From positions 1-55,107 of the forward strand of contig CAZEQJ010000023.1 of the NCBI GenBank assembly GCA_964514385.1: a DNA stretch of 55,107 nucleotides. Reading direction: 5' to 3'. Source of the stretch: CAZEQJ01 sp964514385 (GTDB lineage: Bacteria > Bacteroidota > Bacteroidia > Cytophagales > Cyclobacteriaceae). Shown here one piece after another: positions 43,426 through 52,202 of the stretch (position 1 is its first letter; each line of letters begins with the position of its first letter). The notes beneath the pieces were generated by a model. It did no database searches. It had not been told where the DNA came from and saw only the letters and a list, made by a program, of their open reading frames with translations. A program made the translations under genes and the position numbers.

Positions 43426-43880
43426 TCTTCTAACTTCTCCAGTGCCACGGCATTCATGCAATAGCGAAGACCGCTTGGTGGCGGGCCATCAGGAAATACA
43501 TGTCCCAGATGAGCATCGCATACGTTACATAAGGTCTCTACACGTACCATACCAAAGGAGGTGTCACGGTGATAAGAGATCACATTCTCTTCAACTGGCT
43601 GCGTAAAGGATGGCCACCCTGTGCCACTCTCAAACTTCTCCGCAGCATCAAATAAAATAGTCCCGCAACAGGCACAGCGGTATATTCCCGGATCAAATTT
43701 TGAGCACATATCAGAACTGAACGCCCGCTCAGTACCATGCTGTCGTGTCACGTAGAAGGTTTCCGGTGGCAGTATTTTCCTCCACTCCTCTTCTGTTTTT
43801 TCCACCCGTGCAGGAGGAGTAGGATTGCCGTTTTTGGCATACTGCATAATATCATTCCAATTGAGCATACTGTCTTTCAT
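43422..43880 (-). CDS. msrB: Peptide methionine-R-sulfoxide reductase MsrB
   Basis: A 152-residue MsrB that reduces the R form of methionine sulfoxide in proteins. The catalytic Cys141 lies in GLRYCMNAVAL. Zinc is held by Cys69/Cys72 (YRCACCG) and Cys118/Cys121 (CNVCDAHLGHVF). Cys59 in AFSSDMCSKFD sits where many MsrB proteins have the resolving Cys. The substrate pocket GTGWPSF is intact. There is no signal peptide, so it acts in the cytosol. It overlaps the VOC gene by 4 bases in an apparent two-gene operon. Confidence 0.95.
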   Translation of the reverse strand: MKDSMLNWNDIMQYAKNGNPTPPARVEKTEEEWRKILPPETFYVTRQHGTERAFSSDMCSKFDPGIYRCACCGTILFDAAEKFESGTGWPSFTQPVEENVISYHRDTSFGMVRVETLCNVCDAHLGHVFPDGPPPSGLRYCMNAVALEKLED

Positions 43881-44299
43881 TTAGCAAATAACATTTCCGG
43901 GTTTTTAAAACTTTTGAACTCCAGTGCGTTGCCTGACGGGTCTTTAAAAAATAATGTAGCCTGCTCTCCGGGCTGCCCCTGAAAACGGATATAGGGCTCA
44001 ATAATAAAGCTTACCTTGTGTTGCTTCAGCTTTTCTGCGAGAGCATGCCACTGATCCCATTCGAGCACTACACCGAAATGAGGCACAGGTACATCATGAC
44101 CATCAACCGGATTTACAGGTGCTGCCTGCTCCTCCTGACCATCCACCTGGTGAATTACCAGCTGATGACCATAAAGGTCAAGGTCAACCCATTTCACATC
44201 ACTGCGACCCTCAGGGCAACCCAGTAGTTCGGTGTAAAATTTCCTTGCAGGCTCCAGCTCTCTCACAGGAATAGCTAAATGGAAAGGCGGTATCGTCAT
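43877..44299 (-). CDS. VOC-family (glyoxalase/dioxygenase-like) protein
   Basis: A 140-residue protein with the paired beta-alpha-beta-beta-beta modules of the vicinal oxygen chelate fold. Visible elements are PPFHLAIPVRELEPARKFYT at the start, then VPHFGVVLEWDQWHAL and LFFKDPSGNALEFKSF. Possible metal ligands are His7, His76 and Glu128-type positions. The family covers glyoxalases, dioxygenases and resistance proteins, so the substrate is not assignable. It is the upstream gene of the msrB pair and divergent from the MFS gene. Confidence 0.85.
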   Translation of the reverse strand: MTIPPFHLAIPVRELEPARKFYTELLGCPEGRSDVKWVDLDLYGHQLVIHQVDGQEEQAAPVNPVDGHDVPVPHFGVVLEWDQWHALAEKLKQHKVSFIIEPYIRFQGQPGEQATLFFKDPSGNALEFKSFKNPEMLFAK

Positions 44300-44333
44300 A
44301 AAAATTAATTTTATTTACAAATATCTGATAAAT

Positions 44334-45497
44334 ATGGAAAAAACTATTCCATCTTTTATACTTCCTGTCATCGTGATTGTTCAGTTTGCATGTACATCCC
44401 TCTGGTTTGCAGGCAATAGTATCGCACAGGATCTCATACATGTTTTTGACCTTCCCGCAAATGCTGCCGGTCCTCTGGTATCTGCTGTCCAGTTGGGCTT
44501 TATTTCCGGCACCCTGATTTATGCAATAGCCGGCTTCGCCGACCGCTACAACGCCTCATGGGTATTTATGATCAGCGCTATTGCCGGATCACTGGTGAAC
44601 CTTACTATGCTATTCAGCTTTAATACATATACCACCATTTTATTTTCACGCGCCGCCACAGGCCTTTTTCTCGCAGGGATTTATCCTGTTGGCATGAAAA
44701 TCGCAACCGAGTACTATGATAAAGGATTAGGAAAATCACTTGGATTTCTGGTGGGTGCCCTCGTGTTAGGCACAGCTCTGCCGCAGGTCATGTCAGGCTG
44801 GCTACCCTGGCAATCAGTGATTCTGGGTACCTCTGCATTATCCGTGGCCGGTGGTTTGATCATGTATCTTTATGTTCCCAATGGGCCTTACAGAAAAAAG
44901 CTTCAGCAATTCTCTTCGCGTCAGATATTCTTAGTGTTTAAAGGTAGTTCGCTGCGGAAGGCTGCAACAGGATATTTTGGGCATATGTGGGAATTGTATG
45001 CCTTTTGGGCCTTTATACCTGCCATGCTGCGGGCATACATGCAGCACCGACATATAGAAGCAAATGTGCAACTGCTTGCATTTACTATCATCGGCATTGG
45101 GTCACTCTCGTGTATTCTGGGAGGATATATCTCACAACGATACGGCCCACATCGGGTAGCGCGATTCTCTCTTTTTTCTTCCCTTATCTGTTGCCTCGCA
45201 TCGCCGATTATATTTCTTTACCTGAGTTTCATCCCTGTGGTTATCTTTTTATTATGCTGGGGAATGGTTGTGATATCGGACTCACCCATGCTGTCAACCC
45301 TTGTGGGGAATGCTGCCCCAGCGGATAAAAAAGGTACTGCCCTCACACTGGTCAACTGTATTGGCTTTTTTATAACTATACTCAGCATACAGCTGCTTAG
45401 CTTTCTGATACAGCATATCGACTTTCAACTGCTTTACCTTTTGCTGGCACCGGGACCACTTGCTGGCCTGTTGGCTTTACGGAAGCAAAAAGCTTAG
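44334..45497 (+). CDS. MFS transporter
   Basis: A 387-residue major facilitator with about twelve hydrophobic segments. The N-terminal part contains VIVQFACTSLWFAGNSIAQD and the loop 2-3 region AGFADRYNASW, corresponding to the MFS signature. Helix 4-5 contains FLAGIYPVGMKIATEYYDKG. The substrate is unknown. It may be regulated by the AraC-family gene that converges on it, 17 bases away. Confidence 0.88.
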   Translation: MEKTIPSFILPVIVIVQFACTSLWFAGNSIAQDLIHVFDLPANAAGPLVSAVQLGFISGTLIYAIAGFADRYNASWVFMISAIAGSLVNLTMLFSFNTYTTILFSRAATGLFLAGIYPVGMKIATEYYDKGLGKSLGFLVGALVLGTALPQVMSGWLPWQSVILGTSALSVAGGLIMYLYVPNGPYRKKLQQFSSRQIFLVFKGSSLRKAATGYFGHMWELYAFWAFIPAMLRAYMQHRHIEANVQLLAFTIIGIGSLSCILGGYISQRYGPHRVARFSLFSSLICCLASPIIFLYLSFIPVVIFLLCWGMVVISDSPMLSTLVGNAAPADKKGTALTLVNCIGFFITILSIQLLSFLIQHIDFQLLYLLLAPGPLAGLLALRKQKA

Positions 45498-45514
45498 CAG
45501 AAATAAATAACAGA

Positions 45515-46429
45515 TCAATCCGGCAACGAACGATATCCAGACGGATTTATTCCGGAATGGCTGTTAAAAAAATGGCTGAAGGTGGATACATTACTGAAAG
45601 AAAGCGAATCCGCAATTTCCTGAACCGGAATATCCGTAAAGCGAAGCAGTCGTTTTGCTTCGAGCAGCCTGCGGTCATTTAATATCTTCGATGGTGTAGG
45701 TTGTTTTATTTTCCTGAAAACCCCGGACAACTCTTTCTGGTCAAAGTTGAGCATACGGGCATAATCGGATACCTGTATGATGTCCCTGAAGTTTTTTTCT
45801 ACCAGAAAATGGTATTCTTTTAACAACTCCCAACTGGCATCATCTATCCGCGAGAACTTATTTTGTTGCCTTAGCAACATCACCGACATTACCAAAAAAC
45901 GCTTCAGCAGCCCCTGAAGAATACTGTAAGTAAGCTCTTCCGGCTCTTCCACATCGTGTTTCATTGTGCTGAAGAGCTGAAACAGCATATCAGGGTACTC
46001 ACCCTGAAGCTGTACCACGGGAGTATGGCCCGCATAAAAAAGAGAGCCTTTACTCCCTATACTCTCATCGTCAGTTTCAAGGTCATAAAAGGCTTTATTG
46101 AAAAGAATGACATTCAGTTTCTGAAATGAATCAAGATGAAACTTATTCGGGCCTGAAAGGTAAAGGATAGCGTCCCGTTCGAGTGTCACCTGCCTGCCAT
46201 CAATTTTAATGGTTACAGGCTGTCCGGCGTTCCATAATACCAATAAACCTGTTTGCAAAGGGAATAAGGCCTCCAGGTCTGATACTTTACAGATTTCTTT
46301 TACTTTAATGCATGCATCATCGTGGTGATAGTCCATCGGAAAACCTTTGATGATTAACACACAGCGTGTATTATAGTTATAGTTTTCGAACCTTTCGACA
46401 GATTTATTTCTTATTATTGGACATTCCAC
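45515..46429 (-). CDS. AraC-family transcriptional regulator
   Basis: A 304-residue regulator whose last 100 residues form an AraC-type double helix-turn-helix: IIQVSDYARMLNFDQKELSG for the first and IPVQEIADSLSFSNVSTFSH for the second, followed by GINPSGYR. The N-terminal domain (about 30-130) is cupin-like. An ATG at 46336 (MDYHHDD) is a plausible shorter start. It is divergent from the subtilase gene across 31 bases, so it might control that gene or the adjacent MFS gene. Confidence 0.88.
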   Translation of the reverse strand: MECPIIRNKSVERFENYNYNTRCVLIIKGFPMDYHHDDACIKVKEICKVSDLEALFPLQTGLLVLWNAGQPVTIKIDGRQVTLERDAILYLSGPNKFHLDSFQKLNVILFNKAFYDLETDDESIGSKGSLFYAGHTPVVQLQGEYPDMLFQLFSTMKHDVEEPEELTYSILQGLLKRFLVMSVMLLRQQNKFSRIDDASWELLKEYHFLVEKNFRDIIQVSDYARMLNFDQKELSGVFRKIKQPTPSKILNDRRLLEAKRLLRFTDIPVQEIADSLSFSNVSTFSHFFNSHSGINPSGYRSLPD

Positions 46430-46460
46430 GCTTATATTGGCACAATAACCTTAAAAATTT

Positions 46461-48017
46461 ATGAGATTAATTATTTACTGCAGTATAATTCTGGTATCAC
46501 TGAGCATGCAGGCCCAGACCATGGCAGATCAGGATCAATCGCTTATTAACTGGTTTAATAAAGATTTTAACGAAGACGGCATACCAGGCATTGGTACGGA
46601 AAAACTGTATCGTGAAGTCATTGGCAATAGGCCTCCTAAAAAACAAGTGGTGGTTGCTGTCATTGACGGTGGCACTGACATTACACATGCAGATCTTGAT
46701 GGTATGATCTGGGTAAATGAAGATGAAATACCTGATAATGGCATCGATGATGACAATAACGGCTATGTCGATGATATCCACGGATGGAATTTCATTGGTA
46801 ATAAAAACGGAGAACATCTTGTCCATGAAAACCTTGAGTTTACACGGATATTAAAATACCGCTCTGAGGGTGATCCCCTTTATGCAGCTGCAAAAACCCT
46901 CTACGAAGAAAATTATGAAGTACATACTACAGGCTACGAAAACATCATGGGTTTTGTGGAATACTACGAAGCGGCGAAACAGATTATCGCAGCCGGTACT
47001 GGCATTGACGTCAGCGGTCCGGAAGATCTGGAAAAAGTAGAATCAACCAATGATCAGGTCATGGCCGCAAAGGAATTTCTTGCAGGAAGATACGCAATGG
47101 GCCTGACCGATCAGGGGCTGCAGGAAGCTGTGGATTATTTCCGCGAATTCGTTGAATACTATCTCAACAAAGACTTTAGCCCCAGGGAAATTGTGGGAGA
47201 TGATCCTTCAGACATAACTGATACTGACTACGGGAACCCCGATGTAGCTGGCCCTAGAGCTGAGCATGGCACAGGTGTGGCAAGTCTTATCGGCGCAGTA
47301 AGAGATAATAATGTCGGTATTGATGGTGTCACCAACCATGTAAAACTAATGATCATCCGTTCGACACCAAACGGCGATGAGCGAGATAAAGATGTGGCGT
47401 TAGCCATCCGGTATGCCGCTGATAATGGTGCAGACATTATCAATATGAGTTTTGGGAAAGACCTTTCTCCATATAAAAAATGGGTAGATGACGCTGTTCG
47501 ATATGCCGGTGAAAAGGGAGTGCTGATGATTCATGCAGCTGGTAATGACTCAGAAAACATTGATACCACTCCTTCCTATCCCAGCGACAGATACCTGGAT
47601 GGCACACAACCAACGCATTGGATGGAAATTGGAGCCTCCTCCATTTCAGTTGATGAAAACATCGCAGGAAGTTTCACCAATTACGGTAAAAAGCATGTTG
47701 ATGTATTTGCGCCAGGTGTGGACATAGTCGCCTGCGATGTAGATGACACATATCAAACCAACAGTGGGACCAGCTTCGCAGCTCCGGTTACCTCAGGTGC
47801 AGCAGCACTTCTGCTGGCATATTTTCCTGATATGACCCCTGAAGATGTCATTAATATCCTGAAAAAAACCAGTTACAACCCCTACCGCAGGAAAATATAC
47901 CTGCCTACTGAAGATGGAGAAGAAGTGAAAACTAAATTCAGGAAGCTATCTGACAGCGGAGGCATAATTAATGTGTACGAGGCATTTAAAAGGGCTGAGC
48001 GAAAATTTGGAGATTAA
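46461..48017 (+). CDS. Secreted S8 (subtilisin-like) serine protease with long insertion
   Basis: A 518-residue exported subtilase with signal peptide MRLIIYCSIILVSLSMQAQ. The catalytic triad is Asp69 in VAVIDGGTDITH, His269 in EHGTGVASLIGA and Ser438 in SGTSFAAPVTSG. The oxyanion Asn lies in HAAGNDSEN. Between Asp and His there are 200 residues instead of the usual 30-60. The insert starts with an acidic, calcium-like loop (DNGIDDDNNGYVDD) and continues as a helical segment (about 120-235). There is no sorting domain at the C-terminus, so it is probably periplasmic or freely secreted. Confidence 0.92.
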   Translation: MRLIIYCSIILVSLSMQAQTMADQDQSLINWFNKDFNEDGIPGIGTEKLYREVIGNRPPKKQVVVAVIDGGTDITHADLDGMIWVNEDEIPDNGIDDDNNGYVDDIHGWNFIGNKNGEHLVHENLEFTRILKYRSEGDPLYAAAKTLYEENYEVHTTGYENIMGFVEYYEAAKQIIAAGTGIDVSGPEDLEKVESTNDQVMAAKEFLAGRYAMGLTDQGLQEAVDYFREFVEYYLNKDFSPREIVGDDPSDITDTDYGNPDVAGPRAEHGTGVASLIGAVRDNNVGIDGVTNHVKLMIIRSTPNGDERDKDVALAIRYAADNGADIINMSFGKDLSPYKKWVDDAVRYAGEKGVLMIHAAGNDSENIDTTPSYPSDRYLDGTQPTHWMEIGASSISVDENIAGSFTNYGKKHVDVFAPGVDIVACDVDDTYQTNSGTSFAAPVTSGAAALLLAYFPDMTPEDVINILKKTSYNPYRRKIYLPTEDGEEVKTKFRKLSDSGGIINVYEAFKRAERKFGD

Positions 48018-48033
48018 TAAATATAAGGGGGAG

Positions 48034-48076
48034 CAAAAAAAGAAGGCTTCCCTTACCTGGCGGTAAAGGGAAGCCT
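48034..48076 (-). terminator. Rho-independent terminator after tRNA-Lys
   Basis: A long stem (AGGCTTCCCTTACC at 48044-48057 with GGTAAAGGGAAGCCT at 48062-48076, one bulged base) has a 4-base loop. Read on the minus strand it is followed by seven T, so it ends the tRNA-Lys transcript. The same hairpin may protect the 3' end of the convergent subtilase mRNA. Confidence 0.8.
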
Positions 48077-48158
48077 ATAAACAACCACTAACACTGATGC
48101 AAAGGTAATGAAGTTTTTGGATTCCGCAAACAAAACTGATTTTTTTTTAGAAAAAAAG

Positions 48159-48231
48159 TGAGTCAGCTGGGGCTCGAACCCAGGACCCACGCCTTAAAAG
48201 GGCGTTGCTCTACCAACTGAGCTACTGACTC
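48159..48231 (-). tRNA. trnK: tRNA-Lys (anticodon TTT)
   Basis: Minus-strand tRNA. The acceptor stem is GAGTCAG/CTGACTC and the D arm is GCTCAGTTGGTAGAGC. The anticodon loop CTTTTAA lies in stem ACGCC/GGCGT. The T arm is CTGGG-TTCGAGC-CCCAG. The discriminator is A and no CCA is encoded. Confidence 0.95.
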
Positions 48232-48309
48232 GTATGTTTGTATTTGTGTGGGGCGTTTTTGAAATTGCGACTGCAAAGGTAAGAGGTCATTTTAAATAAT
48301 CAAACCCAG

Positions 48310-49032
48310 ATGGAAAGATATTGTTGGATAATTCTGTTGATAGTTTCAAAAACTGTTTCTGCGTTTTCCCCGGATGTAAAACAACATTTATCTGAAGCTG
48401 ATTCTTTATTTACATTACAAGAGTATACCAGCGCTATCTCCATCTATGACGACATCTATCAATCGGGCTATATTTCACCTCAAATGGCACTCAAAATGGC
48501 CTATATATATGAGGGCCTTGAGGACTATACAAATACGCTTTTCTTTCTGAAATCGTACCATGCATTAACACATGATGCAAAAGTACTCGAAAAAATGGAG
48601 CGGCTGGCATCCAAACACAACCTCAGTGGCTATCAGGTGTCGGATGAATCATTGATTATGAATTATATATTGGGCAACCGCAGCACGATACTCTATATTA
48701 TCGGGGCGATTGCTCTTGTAACCCTTGTCGCCATTATTCTGCTTACAGCTGAAAAGAAGACATTCAATCCGGTGTTGTATTTTTTCTTTCTGACCCTGCT
48801 GCTTTTCGGGGCGGTATACAACATTCAGCTGTTTAGTAATCGTCAGGGCATTATTTATCAACCTACCTACGTAATGAGTGACCCTTCTGCTGCTTCAGAA
48901 CTCGTAGCCATACTTCCTGCAGGTAATCAGGTGAATATCAGGAGAAATAACGGTATATGGGTGCATATTAAAAGCGCAGATACCACAGGCTACATCAGAA
49001 ATCACCAAATAAAACCTATAATCAGACCTTAA
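48310..49032 (+). CDS. BatE-like TPR and SH3 membrane protein
   Basis: A 240-residue protein with a signal segment and two TPR-like repeats (about 25-95, LFTLQEYTSAISIYDDIY). Two membrane helices follow (about 127-145 and 155-172), then a C-terminal bacterial SH3 domain (about 180-238, ending IWVHIKSADTTGYIRNHQI). This is the architecture of BatE from the Bacteroides aerotolerance operon. No other bat genes are nearby, so BatE is used only as a description of the architecture. Its stop codon overlaps the start of the following PLP enzyme in the sequence TAATG. Confidence 0.78.
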   Translation: MERYCWIILLIVSKTVSAFSPDVKQHLSEADSLFTLQEYTSAISIYDDIYQSGYISPQMALKMAYIYEGLEDYTNTLFFLKSYHALTHDAKVLEKMERLASKHNLSGYQVSDESLIMNYILGNRSTILYIIGAIALVTLVAIILLTAEKKTFNPVLYFFFLTLLLFGAVYNIQLFSNRQGIIYQPTYVMSDPSAASELVAILPAGNQVNIRRNNGIWVHIKSADTTGYIRNHQIKPIIRP

Positions 49033-50192
49033 TGGAATTATCGCAAATTATCAATGAATTGGGTGAGGACCGTGAGCATTATTTCAATGCTACTACCCCT
49101 CCATTGATCCAATCTTCCAATTTCTCCTATTCTTCCGTAGCCGAAATGGCACGCCATCTTGATCATGAGGATGAGATACCTTTCTATACACGAGGGGTAA
49201 ACCCAACCACTGATATGCTACAGCAGAAGCTGGCAGCACTCGAAGGAACAGAAAAGGCGATTGTTGTAGGCAGTGGCAGTGCGGCAATGGCCATGGCAGT
49301 ATTATCACAGGTGAAACAGGGAGACCATATCATTTGCGTGCGTAAACCGTATAGCTGGACAAACAAGCTGCTGGATATACTGTTGCCCCGGTTTGGCGTA
49401 GAAACTACATTTGTGGATGGCCGTGACCCGAAAAACTTTGAAGAAGCAAAACAGCACAACACCCGGCTGGTGATTCTTGAAAGTCCCAACTCCTGGACTT
49501 TTGAAATGCAGGATGTGCCGGCGATCACCAAATGGACAAAAACCCACGGACTGGTTACAATTATGGACAACAGTTATTGTTCTCCTATCCTGTATAACCC
49601 GGCAAAAGATGGTGTGGATATCATTATCCACTCCGCCACCAAGTATATTTCCGGTCACAGTGATGCCGTGGCAGGTGTTATATGCTGCAATCATGATAAC
49701 TATGAAAAGATCTTCAGCAGCGAGTTTATGACACTCGGCCCTGCCATCTCGCCGTTTAACAGCTGGCTTCTTCTGCGGGGTTTGAGGACATTGCCTCTTC
49801 GTATCAGACAATCGGGTGAAACGACCATGAAACTGGTGGAATATCTCCATAACCAAGAAAAGGTAGACCAGGTGTTTTTCCCGTTTCACCCGTCGCATGA
49901 GCAGTATGAGTTAGCCCGAAAACTATTTAAAGGACCGGCAGGTCAGTTTACGATCACCCTGAAGGCAACTGATGAAGACAAAATCGAAGGATTCTGCAAT
50001 AACCTGAATGCGTTTCAGCTGGCCTGCTCCTGGGGTGGATTCGAATCCCTTCAGTTCCCTGCCATGACATTGTACCGGTCTAAAAATTATAATAAAACCA
50101 CCTTTCCACCCAATATGGTCCGCCTATATACCGGACTCGAGGAGTTTGACTATTTAAAAAACAGTTTTGATAAGGCCCTTGAAATGATCTGA
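49032..50192 (+). CDS. Cys/Met-metabolism PLP-dependent enzyme
   Basis: A 386-residue fold-type I PLP enzyme of the cystathionine gamma-synthase / gamma-lyase family. The cofactor lysine is Lys204 in IIIHSATKYISGHSD. Other landmarks are YTRGVNPTTDMLQQKLAALE and VVGSGSAAMAMAVLS, and the aspartate pairing with PLP in TIMDNSYCSP. Members make or break cystathionine, methionine or homocysteine thioethers. The exact reaction is not readable from motifs. It is translationally coupled to the genes before (TAATG) and after (ATGATGG overlap), so the three form one operon. Confidence 0.9.
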   Translation: MELSQIINELGEDREHYFNATTPPLIQSSNFSYSSVAEMARHLDHEDEIPFYTRGVNPTTDMLQQKLAALEGTEKAIVVGSGSAAMAMAVLSQVKQGDHIICVRKPYSWTNKLLDILLPRFGVETTFVDGRDPKNFEEAKQHNTRLVILESPNSWTFEMQDVPAITKWTKTHGLVTIMDNSYCSPILYNPAKDGVDIIIHSATKYISGHSDAVAGVICCNHDNYEKIFSSEFMTLGPAISPFNSWLLLRGLRTLPLRIRQSGETTMKLVEYLHNQEKVDQVFFPFHPSHEQYELARKLFKGPAGQFTITLKATDEDKIEGFCNNLNAFQLACSWGGFESLQFPAMTLYRSKNYNKTTFPPNMVRLYTGLEEFDYLKNSFDKALEMI

Positions 50193-51604
50193 TGGGAAGG
50201 AAGAAGAAAAAAATTATTACGCTTACTATAGAGGATTACGCAGCAGAGGGAAAGGGGATTGGTTTTTATGAGGGCAAGGCCGTTTTTGTACCTGATGCAG
50301 TACCTGGAGACAGCGGAGAGGTAATACTTCGACGCAACCGTACCAGTTTTGCGGAAGGCAAATGGATAGAGCTTCTTCAACCCTCGCCTATTCGCATCGA
50401 GCCCTTTTGTAAGCATTTTGACTTATGTGGTGGCTGTAAATGGCAATTTGTACCCTATGCAAAGCAGCTGGAGTTTAAGGAACAGGAAGTCGTTCAGAAT
50501 ATCAGGCGAATCGGCAAGCAGGATGGTTTCGTAACGCATCCCATTGTGGGGTCAGAGAAAATCAGACATTACCGAAATAAGCTGGAGTTCACCTTTTCAG
50601 ACAGCCGCTGGCTGGAGCAGGATGAAGTGGAAAGTGGCCAGGATATTGACCGCCGTGGTGTCGGCTTCCATATCCCCGGCAAGTTTGATCGTATCGTGGA
50701 TATTCAGGAATGCTTTCTGATGGATGACTGGCAGAATACGCTACGGAATACCATCCGCAAATATGCGTTGGAACATGATCTTAGTTTTTACAATGTCGGA
50801 GAACATACCGGGCTGCTACGAAATCTCATGGTTCGGTTGACTGAAACAGGCCAGAAGATGGTCCTATTTCAGTTTGGTGAGCCTGAAATGGATAAAATTG
50901 AAGGCATACTCAAATTTACAAAAGATACATTTACTGAGATCACCTCCCTGTATTATGTGGTCAACGAAAAAAAGAACGACACCTTTCTGGATCAGGAAGT
51001 CATCTGCTATCACGGCACTGAAAAGATCACCGAAAAGCTGACGTTGTCTGATGGCACGAGCTGTGAATTTTATATCAGCCCCAAGTCATTTTTTCAGACC
51101 AACACCTTACAGGCACAACAGCTCTATGACCTGGCCATTCAGAAAGCCGGATTAACGGGAGCGGAAACCGTTTATGACCTGTATTGCGGTACCGGTACCA
51201 TTAGTGCCTTTCTGGCGAAAAAGAGTAAAAAAACGATCGGTATCGAATATGTGGAAGATGCAGTGGTGGATTCCCGGGAAAATATGGCATTGAATAGCGT
51301 TAATAATGCTGAATTTTTTGCCGGAGACCTGAAGGAAGTGTTAACTGAGGATTTTTATCAGCAGCATGGGTATCCGGACGTATTGGTTACAGACCCACCC
51401 CGTGCGGGAATGCATCAGGATGTGGTGGAAGTGATCAAAAAAAGTGGCGCCAATAAAATCGTCTATGTAAGCTGTAACAGTGCCACGCAGGCCCGTGACA
51501 TCCAGTGGCTGAGTGACACATATATCCTGGAAGAAATCCAGCCGGTGGATATGTTCCCTCATACCCATCATATTGAGAATATTGCGGTATTAACGAAAAA
51601 GTGA
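50192..51604 (+). CDS. rlmD: 23S rRNA (uracil-C5)-methyltransferase, RlmD/RumA family
   Basis: A 470-residue TrmA/RlmD-type methyltransferase that makes 5-methyluridine in 23S rRNA. An N-terminal TRAM domain (residues 8-65, YAAEGKGIGFYEGKAVFVPD) is followed by the iron-sulfur motif Cys73, Cys79, Cys82 (CKHFDLCGGCKW), with a fourth Cys in IQECFLMDD. The SAM-binding region is YDLYCGTGTISAFLA. The catalytic motif is DPPRAGMHQDV, with the nucleophile Cys in VYVSCNSATQARD. Bacteroidota often carry one such enzyme, whose precise rRNA position may differ, so the symbol follows the family. Confidence 0.92.
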   Translation: MGRKKKKIITLTIEDYAAEGKGIGFYEGKAVFVPDAVPGDSGEVILRRNRTSFAEGKWIELLQPSPIRIEPFCKHFDLCGGCKWQFVPYAKQLEFKEQEVVQNIRRIGKQDGFVTHPIVGSEKIRHYRNKLEFTFSDSRWLEQDEVESGQDIDRRGVGFHIPGKFDRIVDIQECFLMDDWQNTLRNTIRKYALEHDLSFYNVGEHTGLLRNLMVRLTETGQKMVLFQFGEPEMDKIEGILKFTKDTFTEITSLYYVVNEKKNDTFLDQEVICYHGTEKITEKLTLSDGTSCEFYISPKSFFQTNTLQAQQLYDLAIQKAGLTGAETVYDLYCGTGTISAFLAKKSKKTIGIEYVEDAVVDSRENMALNSVNNAEFFAGDLKEVLTEDFYQQHGYPDVLVTDPPRAGMHQDVVEVIKKSGANKIVYVSCNSATQARDIQWLSDTYILEEIQPVDMFPHTHHIENIAVLTKK

Positions 51605-51634
51605 CTGAAATAGCTAAATTGTACAAATTGTACA

Positions 51635-51760
51635 GAATTAGCACTTAACGGAAATGCTGATTTTTTAATTACAGGAGACAGTGATTTATTGAGAATGAAA
51701 CGTTTTCATGACACACAGATTATTACAGTGAAAGCATTTATTGAACAAGTGAGTAAGTAA
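51635..51760 (+). pseudogene. C-terminal remnant of a PIN-domain (VapC-like) toxin gene
   Basis: Between rlmD and the next gene an open frame without a start codon reads ...GNADFLITGDSDLLRM, then FHDTQIITVKAFIEQVSK and a stop. This is the typical C-terminal third of a PIN-domain ribonuclease, in which the acidic TGD.DL segment holds active-site aspartates. Upstream in frame is a stop at 51611, and the rest of the domain is missing. I read it as the relic of a lost toxin-antitoxin pair. No antitoxin was seen. Confidence 0.65.
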
Positions 51761-51771
51761 ACATTAAAAGA

Positions 51772-52143
51772 ATGACTGATAACGATCCGGAATTAAGTGG
51801 TAAATACCTTGGTACGATTTCCAAGGACTTTGTGAAAATCGCTGATATCATTAAAGAAGCGAGCTATCAGGTGAGGGTACGTAAATTTTCCGATTTTCCG
51901 ATTTTCCCCATCTCGAAAACGGATATTCCTATCGGGAAACTGTTGCTCGGCCGTGAAGAACTACAGCTGGAATGGAATTACAACATCACCTATCTGGATG
52001 AATTTGTGCAGCGAAAACTGATTGCTGAAGAGAATGTTGAGGAGTTTAAAAAAAACTACAAAGACCCGGAAGAATTTGCCTGCCTGTTTGTGGTAGATAT
52101 GGAGTTTACCAATTATCTCTATATCCCGTATCCGGTGGATTAG
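51772..52143 (+). CDS. Conserved hypothetical protein of Bacteroidota
   Basis: A 123-residue soluble protein without signal peptide or membrane segment. The pattern ISKTDIPIGKLLLGREEL, LEWNYNITYLDEFVQRKLI and KDPEEFACLFVVDMEF is one I associate with a short family conserved across Bacteroidota, of unknown function. It begins 11 bases after the PIN-domain remnant and ends before a convergent gene with a 20-base palindromic hairpin between them. No catalytic motif stands out. Confidence 0.8.
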   Translation: MTDNDPELSGKYLGTISKDFVKIADIIKEASYQVRVRKFSDFPIFPISKTDIPIGKLLLGREELQLEWNYNITYLDEFVQRKLIAEENVEEFKKNYKDPEEFACLFVVDMEFTNYLYIPYPVD

Positions 52144-52158
52144 AATTCGATATATTCA

Positions 52159-52188
52159 GTTCCGGTTCGTGTGGACAAGAACCGGAAC
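52159..52188. terminator. Inverted repeat between convergent genes
   Basis: Perfect 10-bp stem GTTCCGGTTC / GAACCGGAAC with a 10-base loop, midway between two convergent stop codons. No long T-run follows on either side, so it is a terminator-like or mRNA-stabilising hairpin rather than a classical terminator. Confidence 0.5.
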
Positions 52189-52202
52189 ACTAAAAATTCC
52201 TG

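Noticed and set aside
49305..49898. A 197-codon minus-strand frame opposite the PLP enzyme gene
   Set aside because: The plus-strand gene has a full set of PLP-enzyme motifs. The opposite frame is low in domain-like sequence and is an antisense shadow.
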